Shown here: positions 52,611 through 61,391 of the stretch, one piece after another
Layout of the letters: every line of letters starts with the position of its first letter
Numbering within the stretch: position 1 is the first letter of the stretch
Assembly: GCF_000934745.1 (NCBI RefSeq)
Contig: NZ_JYNO01000011.1
Span: forward strand, 1 to 64,000
From: Desulfonatronum thioautotrophicum
GTDB lineage: Bacteria > Desulfobacterota > Desulfovibrionia > Desulfovibrionales > Desulfonatronaceae
Direction of reading: 5' to 3'
Length of the DNA stretch: 64,000 bases
Translations under genes and position numbers: made by a program
Notes under the pieces: model-generated
Seen by the model: the letters and a program-made list of their open reading frames with translations, nothing else
What the model was told of the DNA's origin: nothing
Databases searched by the model: none

Positions 52611-53045
52611 ATGTCCAAAAAGGAAGTCAAGTTAAAGGGTGTCATGGAGACCAGCCAGGTGGTGACCTACCTGGAAGACCTGGTGGCGGGGCTGAAGGAA
52701 GGAACGATCTGCGTGCGCCAGGGGGAGGAGTTTGTCACCTTGTGTCCGGATCAGATGGTTGATGTGGAGGTCAAGGCCACGGCCAAAAAGGGCAAGGAGA
52801 AGTTTGAAATGGAGCTGTCCTGGTACCGGGAGCCTGCTGATGAGGAGAGTCAGCTGATCACTATTTCCTCCGAAGAACCAGAACCGCCCGTTGGAGGCGA
52901 CCAGTCCATGCCGGCTGTCAGTGCTCCGGCCATCGAAGTCCAGGAGGGACAGGCTGGGGCCTCGGATTCTGATGGGTTGGTTTTGGGCGAGTCGGACCCC
53001 GATGCGTCAAAAGACGATGAGGAGGCGCAAGGCACCGGGCGATGA
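52611..53045 (+). CDS. Second amphi-Trp domain protein with acidic tail
   Basis: A 144-residue protein. Residues 1-75 form an amphi-Trp-type domain (KEVKLKGVMETSQVVTYLEDLVAGLKEG, ICVRQGEEFVTLCPDQMVDVEVKA, KFEMELSWYRE). Residues 85-144 are an acidic low-complexity tail. It is a paralogue in fold of the protein at 46406-46687. ATG 52611 has GAAGGAGCAAGTC. It is the last gene before the terminator at 53125-53166. The 244 bp between the CofD-like gene and this one hold no gene that I can support. Confidence 0.7.
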   Translation: MSKKEVKLKGVMETSQVVTYLEDLVAGLKEGTICVRQGEEFVTLCPDQMVDVEVKATAKKGKEKFEMELSWYREPADEESQLITISSEEPEPPVGGDQSMPAVSAPAIEVQEGQAGASDSDGLVLGESDPDASKDDEEAQGTGR

Positions 53046-53124
53046 TCCCCTGGGCTACCAATTGAGGCAATGCCGACGAAGACTGGAACCATGGAAGCAG
53101 TCAATCAGCAGGCAATAAATATGA

Positions 53125-53166
53125 TGTCCGAAGCGGCCCAATTCCGGCTGCTTCGGACATTTTTTT
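53125..53166 (+). terminator. Intrinsic terminator at the end of the GAK cluster
   Basis: TGTCCGAAGC and GCTTCGGACA pair around a GC-rich loop and are followed by seven Ts. The next gene starts only 12 bases later with its own AGGAGAT, so that gene either depends on read-through or on a promoter inside the GAK genes. Confidence 0.88.
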
Positions 53167-53177
53167 AGGAGATAGAG

Positions 53178-53849
53178 ATGTCTGATGCCCCTTGTACGGT
53201 GCAGGCCGTGTTGTTTGATTTTGGCGGAGTACTGGCTGATGAGGGTTTTTATCACGGGTTGCACCAGGTTGCCCGCGAAGGCGGCCTGGATGGTGAGACG
53301 TTTTTTTCGGCTGTAAGCCGGGAGATCTACACCTGTGGGTACCTGGAGGGACGCGTTGACGAGTCGGTGTTCTGGGCCCGCATCGAAACAGTGATCGGTC
53401 TGCCCCTGCCAGCGGAAACAGTGCGGCGGATCATTTTGGATGGATTTGTCCTCCGGCCCTGGATGTTGGATTTTGTCAGAGCATTGCGGCAATCCGGAGT
53501 GCGGGTGGCCATGCTCAGTGACCAGACCAACTGGCTGGATGAGCTGGACAGCCGCCATGGTTTCTATGCCGAGTTCGAGCAGGTCTTCAACAGTTACCGC
53601 CTGGGGATAAGCAAATACCGTCCGGAGACGTTTTTGCGTGTCCTTGGCGAGTTGGGTTTGCAACCAGGCCAGGCGCTGTTCGTGGACGACAATGCCGGAC
53701 ATATTCAACGGGCCAAGGAGGTGGGGCTGAAAACGATTTTGTTCGCCGACCAGGAGGCGTTCATCTCTGGGTTGCGGACCTTCTGCCCAGGGCTGGCACT
53801 CGGGAATTCTCCCAAGGCAGTATCCCCGGAAGAAGGGCATCCTCGGTAA
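53178..53849 (+). CDS. HAD-superfamily hydrolase
   Basis: A 223-residue haloacid-dehalogenase-type phosphatase. Motif I VLFDFGGVLADEG (nucleophile aspartate; the usual second Asp is G, giving DFGG), motif II VAMLSDQTNW, motif III lysine in GISKYRPETFLRVL and motif IV ALFVDDNAGHIQRAKEVG. The helical cap lies between motifs I and II. It resembles YihX-type sugar-phosphate phosphatases. AGGAGATAGAG precedes the ATG. It sits right behind the GAK terminator. Confidence 0.88.
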   Translation: MSDAPCTVQAVLFDFGGVLADEGFYHGLHQVAREGGLDGETFFSAVSREIYTCGYLEGRVDESVFWARIETVIGLPLPAETVRRIILDGFVLRPWMLDFVRALRQSGVRVAMLSDQTNWLDELDSRHGFYAEFEQVFNSYRLGISKYRPETFLRVLGELGLQPGQALFVDDNAGHIQRAKEVGLKTILFADQEAFISGLRTFCPGLALGNSPKAVSPEEGHPR

Positions 53850-54135
53850 CAGGCAATTTGAAAAATAAAGAAAAATTGTAAAAAAATATGTTTTTTATCA
53901 AATTATCAACTTTAACTTTTTTCAGAAAGGAGCTTGACGCCGCTCAGGCCACACGGCTCTTGATTCTTCCCGGGATGGGAAAGTGATCAATGATTTAACG
54001 GCTTAGCATTTGATATGGTATAAAAAATATTAAATTTTAAGATGTTGCTGTTTCAGTTGTTTTTTTTTTACGCCAGGAAAAATGGGGAATTTGCTGGTTG
54101 CCCCTTTTTGCCTGCTCGGTGTACCAATCGCCCCC
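53850..54135. other. AT-rich region upstream of dnaA
   Basis: A strongly AT-rich stretch (53860-54080) with long A and T runs and TTATCAAAT / TTATCAACT words that are only distant relatives of the DnaA box. No exact TTATCCACA is present. It could contain the dnaA promoter or an unwinding element; I cannot claim an origin. Confidence 0.35.
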
Positions 54136-55785
54136 ATGAGCGTCGTGTGGAAAAAAACTCTGGAAATTTTAGAAAAATCAATCAATCCGGTACATGTCCG
54201 AGCTTGGTTGACTCCTCTGGGTGCCCGCCTGGATCAGGACGGGCTGGTGCTGACCGCATCCAACGGATTCGTGGCTTCCTGGATCAAGAACCGATATCTG
54301 GAGGTCATTGAACAGGCCCTGCGGCAGGCTGCGAATCGGGAACTGCCCGTCCGGGTGGAGTGTGCATCCCAAACGCTTTGCCTTGGCAATAACGACCGGA
54401 AGCCTGGGGGCGTGTTCGGAGGTGTTGCCGGCGGCATCCCAGATCGTATTCACGGCAATGTTTCGGCCATTGCCTCCGGGGAAATTCCGCAACAATGTAC
54501 CGAAAATCCACTGGGAAATCTTCCTGAAAGGCAAACCCCGAACAGTCCCGAGACCGACGCGGTGCAGGCAGCCGGAATTATTTCCGGAATCGGTGTGGGT
54601 CGTGACGGTCGCCTGGAACGTTCCGTGCCCCAGCGTGCCCGGCAGCAAACAGCCCCCGTGCCCCGGCAACACGCCCTGCCTCTTGCGGCACCAAAGATGC
54701 GCAGTGTAGCCCAGACCCGCGGTGACGGGGTTGCGGGAGCCGGCAACTGGCGTTTTTCATTTCAGGACTTTGTGGTCGGCCCCAGCAATGAGCTGGCCTT
54801 TAGCGCGGCTCGCAGTATTTGCCGGCAGCAGTTGGTCACGGACCAGTTCTATATCTGCTCGGCTCCAGGATTGGGCAAGACCCACCTCCTCCAGGCCATT
54901 GGGCAGGAGTTGTCCGCTGGTGACGGCCTGAAGGGGGGCCGGGTGCGGCTGGCCTATCTCAGTGCCGAGGATTTTGCCTGTCGGATGGTCATGGCCCTGA
55001 AACAGCGGGAGATGGAGAGCTTCAAGGCCGGCTTTCGGGACGGGGTGGATGTCTTGCTTTTGGAGGACATTCATTTTCTGCAAGGCAAGGAAAAGACCCA
55101 GGAAGAACTCCTGGCCACGGTCAAAGCCTTGCGGGGAGCCGGAAAAAAAGTGGTGTTCACCAGCTCTTTCCTGCCCAAGGAGTTGCCCAAGCTGGACAGC
55201 CTGCTGGCCTCACAGTTTTGTGACGGATTCATGGCCGTGATCGACAAGCCGGATTTTGCAACCCGAATGCGCATCCTGGAGGCCAAGGCCCGCGTGTTCC
55301 AGGTGCAGATTCCCCAGGACGTGAACGAACTCTTCGCCGGTTCCATCCACAATGACATCCGGCTCCTGGAAAATTGCCTGCAGAACCTGGTGATCAAGGC
55401 CCGGCTGATGAATCAGCACATTACCCACGGGTTGGCCCTTGAAGTGCTGCGCAACTATGCGCCGCACAATTCCAAGCCGGATTTGGAGGCGATTATTGCC
55501 TTCATTTGTCGGTCCTTCAATCTTTCCCACGACAGCCTGCGGACCAAGAGCCGGAAAAAACAAAATGTGCTGGCCCGGAATACGATTTTCTACCTGGCCC
55601 GCAAACACACGGACCTTTCCCTGAAACATATCGGCGAAGCATTTAACCGCAAGCATTCCACGGTGATCAAGGGCATTACACAAGTGGAGCGGGAACTGTC
55701 CCGGCAAAGTCCTGTCGGGCGACAGATGGACCGACTGGTGCAAACCTTGGAGTCCCAAAGCGTCGGTTCGCCAACACTGCAGTGA
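54136..55785 (+). CDS. dnaA: Chromosomal replication initiator protein DnaA
   Basis: A 549-residue DnaA. Domain I (about 1-75) has VWKKTLEILEKSINPVHVRAWLTPL; domain II (about 75-215) is an unusually long G/P/Q-rich linker; domain III has Walker A SAPGLGKTHLLQAIG (family form GGVGLGKTH), Walker B VDVLLLEDIHFLQGKEKTQEE and sensor motifs; domain IV ends with LSLKHIGEAFNRKHSTVIKGI, the DnaA-box-binding signature. I start at ATG 54136 to match the family N-terminus, though the frame opens at 54082 (MGNLLVAP), which has a closer AGGAAAA. No dnaN or gyrB follows. Desulfovibrio genomes can have two dnaA genes, so this may be either copy. Confidence 0.9.
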   Translation: MSVVWKKTLEILEKSINPVHVRAWLTPLGARLDQDGLVLTASNGFVASWIKNRYLEVIEQALRQAANRELPVRVECASQTLCLGNNDRKPGGVFGGVAGGIPDRIHGNVSAIASGEIPQQCTENPLGNLPERQTPNSPETDAVQAAGIISGIGVGRDGRLERSVPQRARQQTAPVPRQHALPLAAPKMRSVAQTRGDGVAGAGNWRFSFQDFVVGPSNELAFSAARSICRQQLVTDQFYICSAPGLGKTHLLQAIGQELSAGDGLKGGRVRLAYLSAEDFACRMVMALKQREMESFKAGFRDGVDVLLLEDIHFLQGKEKTQEELLATVKALRGAGKKVVFTSSFLPKELPKLDSLLASQFCDGFMAVIDKPDFATRMRILEAKARVFQVQIPQDVNELFAGSIHNDIRLLENCLQNLVIKARLMNQHITHGLALEVLRNYAPHNSKPDLEAIIAFICRSFNLSHDSLRTKSRKKQNVLARNTIFYLARKHTDLSLKHIGEAFNRKHSTVIKGITQVERELSRQSPVGRQMDRLVQTLESQSVGSPTLQ

Positions 55786-55978
55786 CCATTCGGACATTGC
55801 GGGGAAATGGTTCCCCGAGCCCCCGATGCCGAAATTCCGCTTGCACGGGAAAGACTTTGCCTTTCTTCACGCCGCAAAATGACGACAGTATCCCGTTGAA
55901 AACGGTGCACGCCGGTCAGCACAATACAGCTTGAATCTGAAAGAAAGTGCTTCGGAGCAATTGCTGGGCGCGTCGATT

Positions 55979-57016
55979 CTAGCCTGTCTTGATGCCAAGC
56001 CGGGCCCACGCGTCGAGGACCTGGCTCCGCTGGGCTTTCAGATCAAAAGCATCAGCGGTTTGTTGCCCAGCCTGCAAAGCCATGGCCAGATCCGCACCCC
56101 GCTCCGTCCAGAGCTGCATGGCATGCTCCAGGGCCAAGGCCGCGGCCAGGGCGTCGCCGTCCGGGACCCATAATCCATTGCCCGGCCAAGGGTTTTCCGG
56201 AACAGGAAACCAGGGCTTCTGCTGCGGCGTTCCTTCCAGTGCCTCCATGGCAGCCATGGCAATGGGGCGCATGTACTCCCACCCCCCAAATCCGGCAAAT
56301 CCCACGGGCAGACAGCCGCAGGCCATGGCCTCCAAAGGGGGCAACGGGCAGCCTTCCGGAAAACCGGTGGCCAAAAAAATGTGACTCTGATTCAGTCCTT
56401 CGGCCACTTCGGCCTGGGATCGGCCATGAATGTCCATCCAGGAGATCCGGTCCGGCGTGGCCAGTTCCGGGTTTCTGGCCGTGAATACGGCCTGGATCAA
56501 TTCAGCCAGGGCCTTGTTCTTGCGGGACATGTAGGCCACGCGCAAGGGGCCTTCCGGTTTGCGGGTTCTGGGGCGAAACAACGTACGATCAATGCCCGGT
56601 CGGACCACCTGACTCGGCTGTCCCAATACCCTGGCGATAAACCAGGCCACGGGACGGGACACTGCCAGGAAGGTGTTCGCCAGTTCTCTCCAGGAAACTC
56701 CTTTGGGCAGGCTGGAAAAGAGATACGCCCAATTCTGGACGTAGACCAGACAATGCGCTCCGGCCCGCAGGCCCGGGGCCAAGGCGTTGGTCCAGCCCTC
56801 GGGAACCAGCCAGAGGTGGCCGCTATCCAGTTCCAAATCCACCCAGTCCACCACCGGCACCGTAGACTCCTCAGGGAGCATCGGCCGTCCGCGTTCCCGG
56901 CGAACAAGTTGCACGGGCAAGCCTGCCTGGTGCAGATGCTCCGCGATTTGCAGCAGGACGGCCAAGCCGCCGCTGGATTTGGCCATGGGGGGGAGGAAGA
57001 TGGAAGTGATCATCAT
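55979..57016 (-). CDS. Glycosyltransferase, GT4-like
   Basis: A glycosyltransferase of about 345 residues starting at one of two adjacent ATGs (57016/57013, MMITSIFLPPMAKSSGG). It has the N-terminal GG turn for acceptor binding, then LRVAYMSRKNKALAELIQAV and the C-terminal E-x7-E region IFLATGFPEGCPLPPLEAMACGCLPVGFAGFGG. The relative order of GG, ATGFPEG and PPLEAMACG fits GT-B family members. It probably acts in surface polysaccharide synthesis. It stands alone, opposite in direction to dnaA, 193 bp after it. Residues upstream in the open frame (from 57103) have no family support. Confidence 0.78.
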   Translation of the reverse strand: MMITSIFLPPMAKSSGGLAVLLQIAEHLHQAGLPVQLVRRERGRPMLPEESTVPVVDWVDLELDSGHLWLVPEGWTNALAPGLRAGAHCLVYVQNWAYLFSSLPKGVSWRELANTFLAVSRPVAWFIARVLGQPSQVVRPGIDRTLFRPRTRKPEGPLRVAYMSRKNKALAELIQAVFTARNPELATPDRISWMDIHGRSQAEVAEGLNQSHIFLATGFPEGCPLPPLEAMACGCLPVGFAGFGGWEYMRPIAMAAMEALEGTPQQKPWFPVPENPWPGNGLWVPDGDALAAALALEHAMQLWTERGADLAMALQAGQQTADAFDLKAQRSQVLDAWARLGIKTG

Positions 57017-57178
57017 CGAAGCATCGTCATCCTGCGGTTGCAAGTGTTGCGGGATTCTCGCGAAACCGGGTTCGCTCCCGCGCCGGCTGTTCGCCGCTTT
57101 CACGAATGATTCCAGGCGAGGAGGCCGCCTCGCGACATGAACGGTTCAGGGCAAAACCAATGTCTCGAGAACCTTGGA

Positions 57179-58522
57179 TTACGGTGTTTCCTGGGGGGGA
57201 CGACAGTAGGTTTCCCGGGTCAGCAGGGCCAGTCCGGCGGTGAAGGTCAGCCAGACAATCATGGGCACGAAGGCCATCTGGTAGGCAAAGACATCGTAGA
57301 TCCTTGCTCCGTGCAGCATCTCCCCTTGCCAATGCCGGTCCAGAAGCCAGCCGGCTGCAAGCTGGAGAAGCATCGGGCCGGACATGGCCCCCATGTTGCA
57401 AACTCCGGATGCCGTTCCGGACAATTGGGAAGGGACCGACTCCTTGGCAAAGGCGAAGCCGACGATGACCACGCCGCACGCTCCGGCTCCGATCATGGCC
57501 GTGATGATGAACAGGGACAAGGGCAAAGTTGGCATCATCAAGGCGAAAGACCAGCAAGCCAGGGCAATGCAGGATGCGCTCACATACAGCCCCTTGCGGG
57601 TACCAAGCTTGTCCGAGAAAAAGCCCAGCAGCGGGCCGGACAGGGCCCAAACGATCATGATTGAAGAATTCAACACAGCGGCTGCCATTGAGGACAGAGC
57701 GTAGCGGGTTTCCAGAAAAGGAACACCCCAGAGCCCACCAAAGGCCAGTACCGTGCCGACCATTCCACCCTGGGCCACGGTGAGCAGCAGCGTGTTCCGG
57801 TATCGGAAGATCCGGGATAGTCCGCGCAACATGCCCGAAGGTTTTCCTGATGTCGATCCGGGAACGGGGATGTACGAGACATATCCCCGTTCCGTGGGGT
57901 CGTCCCGGACGATCAACCAAATGGCCGTGCCCACGGCCAGGCAGCAAAGCCCCAGAATGCCCATCACCTCCCGCCAGCCCAGGACGTCGGCCAAAAGGCG
58001 CAGAGGTGCTCCGGCGGTGACCGCGCCGGTTACGCCGACCAGCAGGCCGATTCCGGTGACAAAGGCGAACATACGCGGAGGAAACCAGTGGGTGGCCAGC
58101 TTCATCAAGGTTACCCAGGCCACGGCCACGGAGCCGCCGATAAGCAGCCGACCAATGTTGGCCAGGTGCACGGTATTGGCCATGGCGAAAAAGATGGTGC
58201 CTACGGCGGCCAGCAGCGCACCGGCAGTAAGCAGTCGTCGCGGCCCCCAATGGTCCGCCAGCATGCCTGTTGGAACCTGCATGGCCACGTAGCTGTAAAA
58301 GTAAAATGCCGAGAAATTCCCCAACGCCGCGGCTCCGATCTGGAAGTCGCTCATCAACAGATCGGTCATCACCGCCGGAGCGACCCGTTGGTAAAAGCTC
58401 ATGAAGTACAACGAAGCCCCCAGCCCCCAAATCAGCCAGGAAAGCTTCAGGGGTGGAAAAGCCGTCGGAGGTGTTGCGGTGGATTCAGGATGGGGAGGAA
58501 AGGATGGTGATGGGTGATGCAA
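57179..58522 (-). CDS. MFS transporter
   Basis: A 447-residue major facilitator protein with 12 predicted helices. I start at TTG 58522 (ribosome binding site GTTGGAG) because the longer frame to 58873 overlaps the upstream transporter gene and lacks coding character. The family loop 2-3 motif appears as GMLADHWGPRRLL, and loop 8-9 as GFFSDKLGTRKGL. The first helices (LSWLIWGLGASLYFMSFYQRVAP) resemble the ACS/hexuronate-like or nitrate/nitrite-like MFS groups. Substrate unknown. It follows the EamA transporter by 14 bp, likely one operon. Confidence 0.88.
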   Translation of the reverse strand: MHHPSPSFPPHPESTATPPTAFPPLKLSWLIWGLGASLYFMSFYQRVAPAVMTDLLMSDFQIGAAALGNFSAFYFYSYVAMQVPTGMLADHWGPRRLLTAGALLAAVGTIFFAMANTVHLANIGRLLIGGSVAVAWVTLMKLATHWFPPRMFAFVTGIGLLVGVTGAVTAGAPLRLLADVLGWREVMGILGLCCLAVGTAIWLIVRDDPTERGYVSYIPVPGSTSGKPSGMLRGLSRIFRYRNTLLLTVAQGGMVGTVLAFGGLWGVPFLETRYALSSMAAAVLNSSIMIVWALSGPLLGFFSDKLGTRKGLYVSASCIALACWSFALMMPTLPLSLFIITAMIGAGACGVVIVGFAFAKESVPSQLSGTASGVCNMGAMSGPMLLQLAAGWLLDRHWQGEMLHGARIYDVFAYQMAFVPMIVWLTFTAGLALLTRETYCRPPQETP

Positions 58523-58536
58523 TGCGAAACTCCAAC

Positions 58537-59430
58537 TCAATCTCTGGATCCAACGCCTGCCCTGTTGGTCAGATACACTCCCGTGCCGACCAAAGCGGCA
58601 CCAAGGAGCAGGGAGAGATTTATGGTCTCGCCCAAGAGCAGAAAACCGAGCAGTATGGCCCAGACCGGAACAAAGTTGATGAACACCGCGGCCCTGGAGG
58701 GGCCGATGGATTTGACGCCCTGGTAGAACCAGGTGAAGCCCAACACCGTGCCGAACAGTCCCAAATAGAGCAGGGCGGCCCAGCGTGTCCAGGGAAGCAA
58801 TACAACCTGTTCCAGGAGGCCTTCGGCCAAACTGAACGGCAACAAGGCGGCAACTCCCACCAGGCAGGACCAAGTCACCGCGGCCTGGGGCGATAGATCG
58901 TGCATCATGATCTTGCCCACCAGCAGGTAGATCACCCAGCTGGCCACGCAGCCGAAAATGGCCAAATCGCCCCAGGAAACGGCCTGGTGCAAGAGGTCCC
59001 AGGGGCGCCCGCCGGTGATGGCCAGCATGGCTCCGCAGACGGAAAGTCCGATTCCGGTCAGCTTGGCCGGGCCCAAGGGCTCGCCAAACAACGGAGCAGC
59101 CAGCAGGGCGATGAAGATCGGATTGGTGGCCACGATCACGGCAGCCCGCCCGGCCTCCACGGTCTGCAGTCCGGTGAAGAACAGGACATTGTAGGCGAAA
59201 ATGCCGCTCATCCCCAGGATAATTACGGTTGGCACCTGGGCGCGGCGCAATCGCGGCAGGCCGCCCTCGAAAAGACGGATCAGGATCAGCAGGCTTAGCG
59301 AGGCAATGGCGAAACGCAAGAACGCCGCGGAAAAAGGCGGCAGTTCAGCGCTGATCACGCGTCCGGCCACAAAGGTGCCTCCCCAGAACAGAGAGGCGCA
59401 GAGCAGTTTGAGGTAGGTTGTCAGCAGCAT
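58537..59430 (-). CDS. EamA/DMT-family transporter
   Basis: A 297-residue membrane protein starting at ATG 59430 (MLLTTYLKLLCASLFWGGTF); the frame open further upstream has no coding character and crosses the dapA terminator. Two EamA repeats with ten helices are visible, with family stretches FVAGRVISAELPPFSAAFLRF, VEAGRAAVIVATNPIFIALL in repeat 1 and AVFINFVPVWAILLGFLLLGE in repeat 2. Possible substrates are amino acids or other metabolites. It is upstream of the MFS gene on the same strand. Confidence 0.88.
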   Translation of the reverse strand: MLLTTYLKLLCASLFWGGTFVAGRVISAELPPFSAAFLRFAIASLSLLILIRLFEGGLPRLRRAQVPTVIILGMSGIFAYNVLFFTGLQTVEAGRAAVIVATNPIFIALLAAPLFGEPLGPAKLTGIGLSVCGAMLAITGGRPWDLLHQAVSWGDLAIFGCVASWVIYLLVGKIMMHDLSPQAAVTWSCLVGVAALLPFSLAEGLLEQVVLLPWTRWAALLYLGLFGTVLGFTWFYQGVKSIGPSRAAVFINFVPVWAILLGFLLLGETINLSLLLGAALVGTGVYLTNRAGVGSRD

Positions 59431-59465
59431 GGGGCAGCAATGGCGCGTTTGTTGGGGCGAAAGAC

Positions 59466-59500
59466 AAAAAAAGGACGGGGAGAACTTCCATCCCCGTCCT
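59466..59500 (-). terminator. Intrinsic terminator of the dap genes
   Basis: On the minus strand GGACGGGGA-tggaagttc-TCCCCGTCC is followed by a run of Ts, 44 bases after the dapA stop. Confidence 0.88.
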
Positions 59501-59543
59501 CTTGCTCTTTCCGAGGGTTCTGAGTTGGTGCAGCGCCGGGTGG

Positions 59544-60434
59544 TTATTGCGTCAAGGCAACGAGGCCGGCCTGGCCGAGCAGATCCTTGAGTCGGGCTTC
59601 GTTGTTGGACTGCATCCGCACCATGGGCAGGCGGAGTTCTGGTTTGATTTTGCCCATGAGCGCCAGGGAGGTCTTGGCTGGAACCGGATTGGTTTCCAGG
59701 AACATGGCCCGGCACAATGGGGCCAGCTCGTAATGCAGGTCCTGGGCTTTATTCATGTCGCCGGCTGTAAATGTACGGCACAGGTCGCTCATCTTGTCCG
59801 GAACAATATTGGAGACAACGGAGATCACCCCTTTGCCTCCCAGGGCCAATAACGGCAGGACCGTGAAATCGTCTCCGGAAAGCACAATGAAGTCGGCTCC
59901 GCAGTACTCGAGAACTTCCGAGACCTGGGCCATATTGCCGGTGGCCTCCTTGACGCCCTTGACCTCGGGCACTTCCCGGAACAGCCGGGAGAGTGTCTCC
60001 GGGAGCATGTTCACGCATGTCCGGCCTGGAACGTTGTAGAGAATCATCGGGATGGAGACTTCCTTGGCCACAGCCTTGAAATGCGCCACCAGTCCGTCCT
60101 GGGTCGGCTTGTTGTAATAGGGTGTGATCAGCAGTACCCCGTCAGCCTTGGCCTGTTTGGCCACTTTGGTCAGTTCGATGGCTTCCTTGGTGCTGTTTGA
60201 TCCCGAGCCGGCCAGCACGGGAACCCGGCCTTTGGCCTGGTCAACACAGATTCTCACGACCTGGGCATGCTCGTTGTGGGACAGTGTCGCGGATTCGCCG
60301 GTGGTCCCGCAGGGAACCAAGCCGTTGATACCCTGCTCGATCTGCCATTCGATCAAATTACGGTACGCGTCTTCATCCACCACGCCTTTGTTGAATGGCG
60401 TGACCAATGCAGTCAGCGCTCCGGTAAACGACAT
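59544..60434 (-). CDS. dapA: 4-hydroxy-tetrahydrodipicolinate synthase
   Basis: A 296-residue aldolase condensing pyruvate with aspartate semialdehyde in lysine and diaminopimelate synthesis. Visible: GTTGESATLSHNEH (the TTGE loop), ILYNVPGRTC (active-site tyrosine), VKGVKEATGNMAQ (Schiff-base lysine) and FIVLSGDDFTVLPLLALGGKGVISV. Length is typical. It is 69 bp downstream of dapF on the same strand, forming a short dap operon with a terminator behind. Confidence 0.97.
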   Translation of the reverse strand: MSFTGALTALVTPFNKGVVDEDAYRNLIEWQIEQGINGLVPCGTTGESATLSHNEHAQVVRICVDQAKGRVPVLAGSGSNSTKEAIELTKVAKQAKADGVLLITPYYNKPTQDGLVAHFKAVAKEVSIPMILYNVPGRTCVNMLPETLSRLFREVPEVKGVKEATGNMAQVSEVLEYCGADFIVLSGDDFTVLPLLALGGKGVISVVSNIVPDKMSDLCRTFTAGDMNKAQDLHYELAPLCRAMFLETNPVPAKTSLALMGKIKPELRLPMVRMQSNNEARLKDLLGQAGLVALTQ

Positions 60435-60503
60435 ATTGCCTCCTTGTGCTGTTCTTGGTGTCCGGAAACGGCGGGGGGCTCCGGTCGGAACGGGGTTGCC
60501 GGG

Positions 60504-61391
60504 CTAGGACCAGGTCTGCGTCAGCCCCACCGAGTGCAGATTGAGATTGGCCGTGAAGACCAGGATGGCCTGTCCGGTCAGGAATACGGCGTCCTGGTCG
60601 ATGGTGATGCCCAGTTCTTCCTGGCCTGATGTGCGCACGCTTACCGTCCGTTCCGTCAGGTCCAGAGCCTGGGCGATGAGGACCGATGCGGCGGCCCCGG
60701 TGCCGCAGGCAAAGGTTTCATCCTCCACGCCGCGTTCATAGGTGCGGAGCAGCATGTTTTCCCGGTTCAGGGTTTGGACGAAATTGACATTGACCCCGGC
60801 GGGAGCGAAATGCGGGTGATTGCGAAACCGACGGCCGAGGTTTTGGACATCCATTGCCTGTACGTCCTGGGTGAAGATGACCAGATGTGGGACTCCGGTA
60901 TTCACGAAATGGGCTTCCCAGTCCGTGTCCCCGGAATCGTCCGTCAGCGTCAGGGGGAGCCGCAGGCGCAGGTCCTGGTGGGGCGTGAGCTGCACCTTGA
61001 CCAGATCCCGGTCCGGAAGGACCTCGGCCCGGATCGGGCCGGCGTCCGTGCCCAGAACGTGCCGCCTTCCGGCCAGACCCAGCTCGTATGCCAGTCTCGC
61101 GGCGCACCGTGAGCCGTTGCCGCACATCTCGGCCCGCGAGCCGTCGGCATTGAAGAAGTGCCAGATATAGTCCGCGGACACGTCCCGTGGAGCCGTGTCC
61201 AGGAAGATCAGGCCGTCGGCACCCATACCGAAGGCCCTGCGGCACACGGCCTTGGCCCACATGGGCATTTCCGCCGGCAGCACCTGCAAGGCCCGGTTGT
61301 CCAGGATAACGAAATCATTGCCGCTGCCCTGCATCTTGCAGCATTCCGCCCAAGGGCCGAATGCATCACTTGTGGTCAGGTGTTGAAGCAT
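60504..61391 (-). CDS. dapF: Diaminopimelate epimerase
   Basis: A 295-residue enzyme interconverting LL- and meso-diaminopimelate. The two catalytic cysteines are in RAEMCGNGSRCAARLA and DETFACGTGAAASVLI; KMQGSGNDFVILDN near the N-terminus is the family start motif. The N-terminal extension MLQHLTTSDAFGPWAECC is somewhat longer than usual, so a start closer to the motif is conceivable. It is upstream of dapA and probably co-transcribed. Confidence 0.96.
   Translation of the reverse strand: MLQHLTTSDAFGPWAECCKMQGSGNDFVILDNRALQVLPAEMPMWAKAVCRRAFGMGADGLIFLDTAPRDVSADYIWHFFNADGSRAEMCGNGSRCAARLAYELGLAGRRHVLGTDAGPIRAEVLPDRDLVKVQLTPHQDLRLRLPLTLTDDSGDTDWEAHFVNTGVPHLVIFTQDVQAMDVQNLGRRFRNHPHFAPAGVNVNFVQTLNRENMLLRTYERGVEDETFACGTGAAASVLIAQALDLTERTVSVRTSGQEELGITIDQDAVFLTGQAILVFTANLNLHSVGLTQTWS

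Noticed and set aside
53850-54080. Replication origin upstream of dnaA
   Set aside because: AT-rich, but no DnaA-box cluster close to TTATCCACA could be found and dnaN is missing, so the evidence is insufficient.
58523-58873. N-terminal extension of the MFS transporter
   Set aside because: It overlaps the upstream EamA gene in another frame and lacks hydrophobic or family character; a TTG with GGAG at 58522 is a better start.
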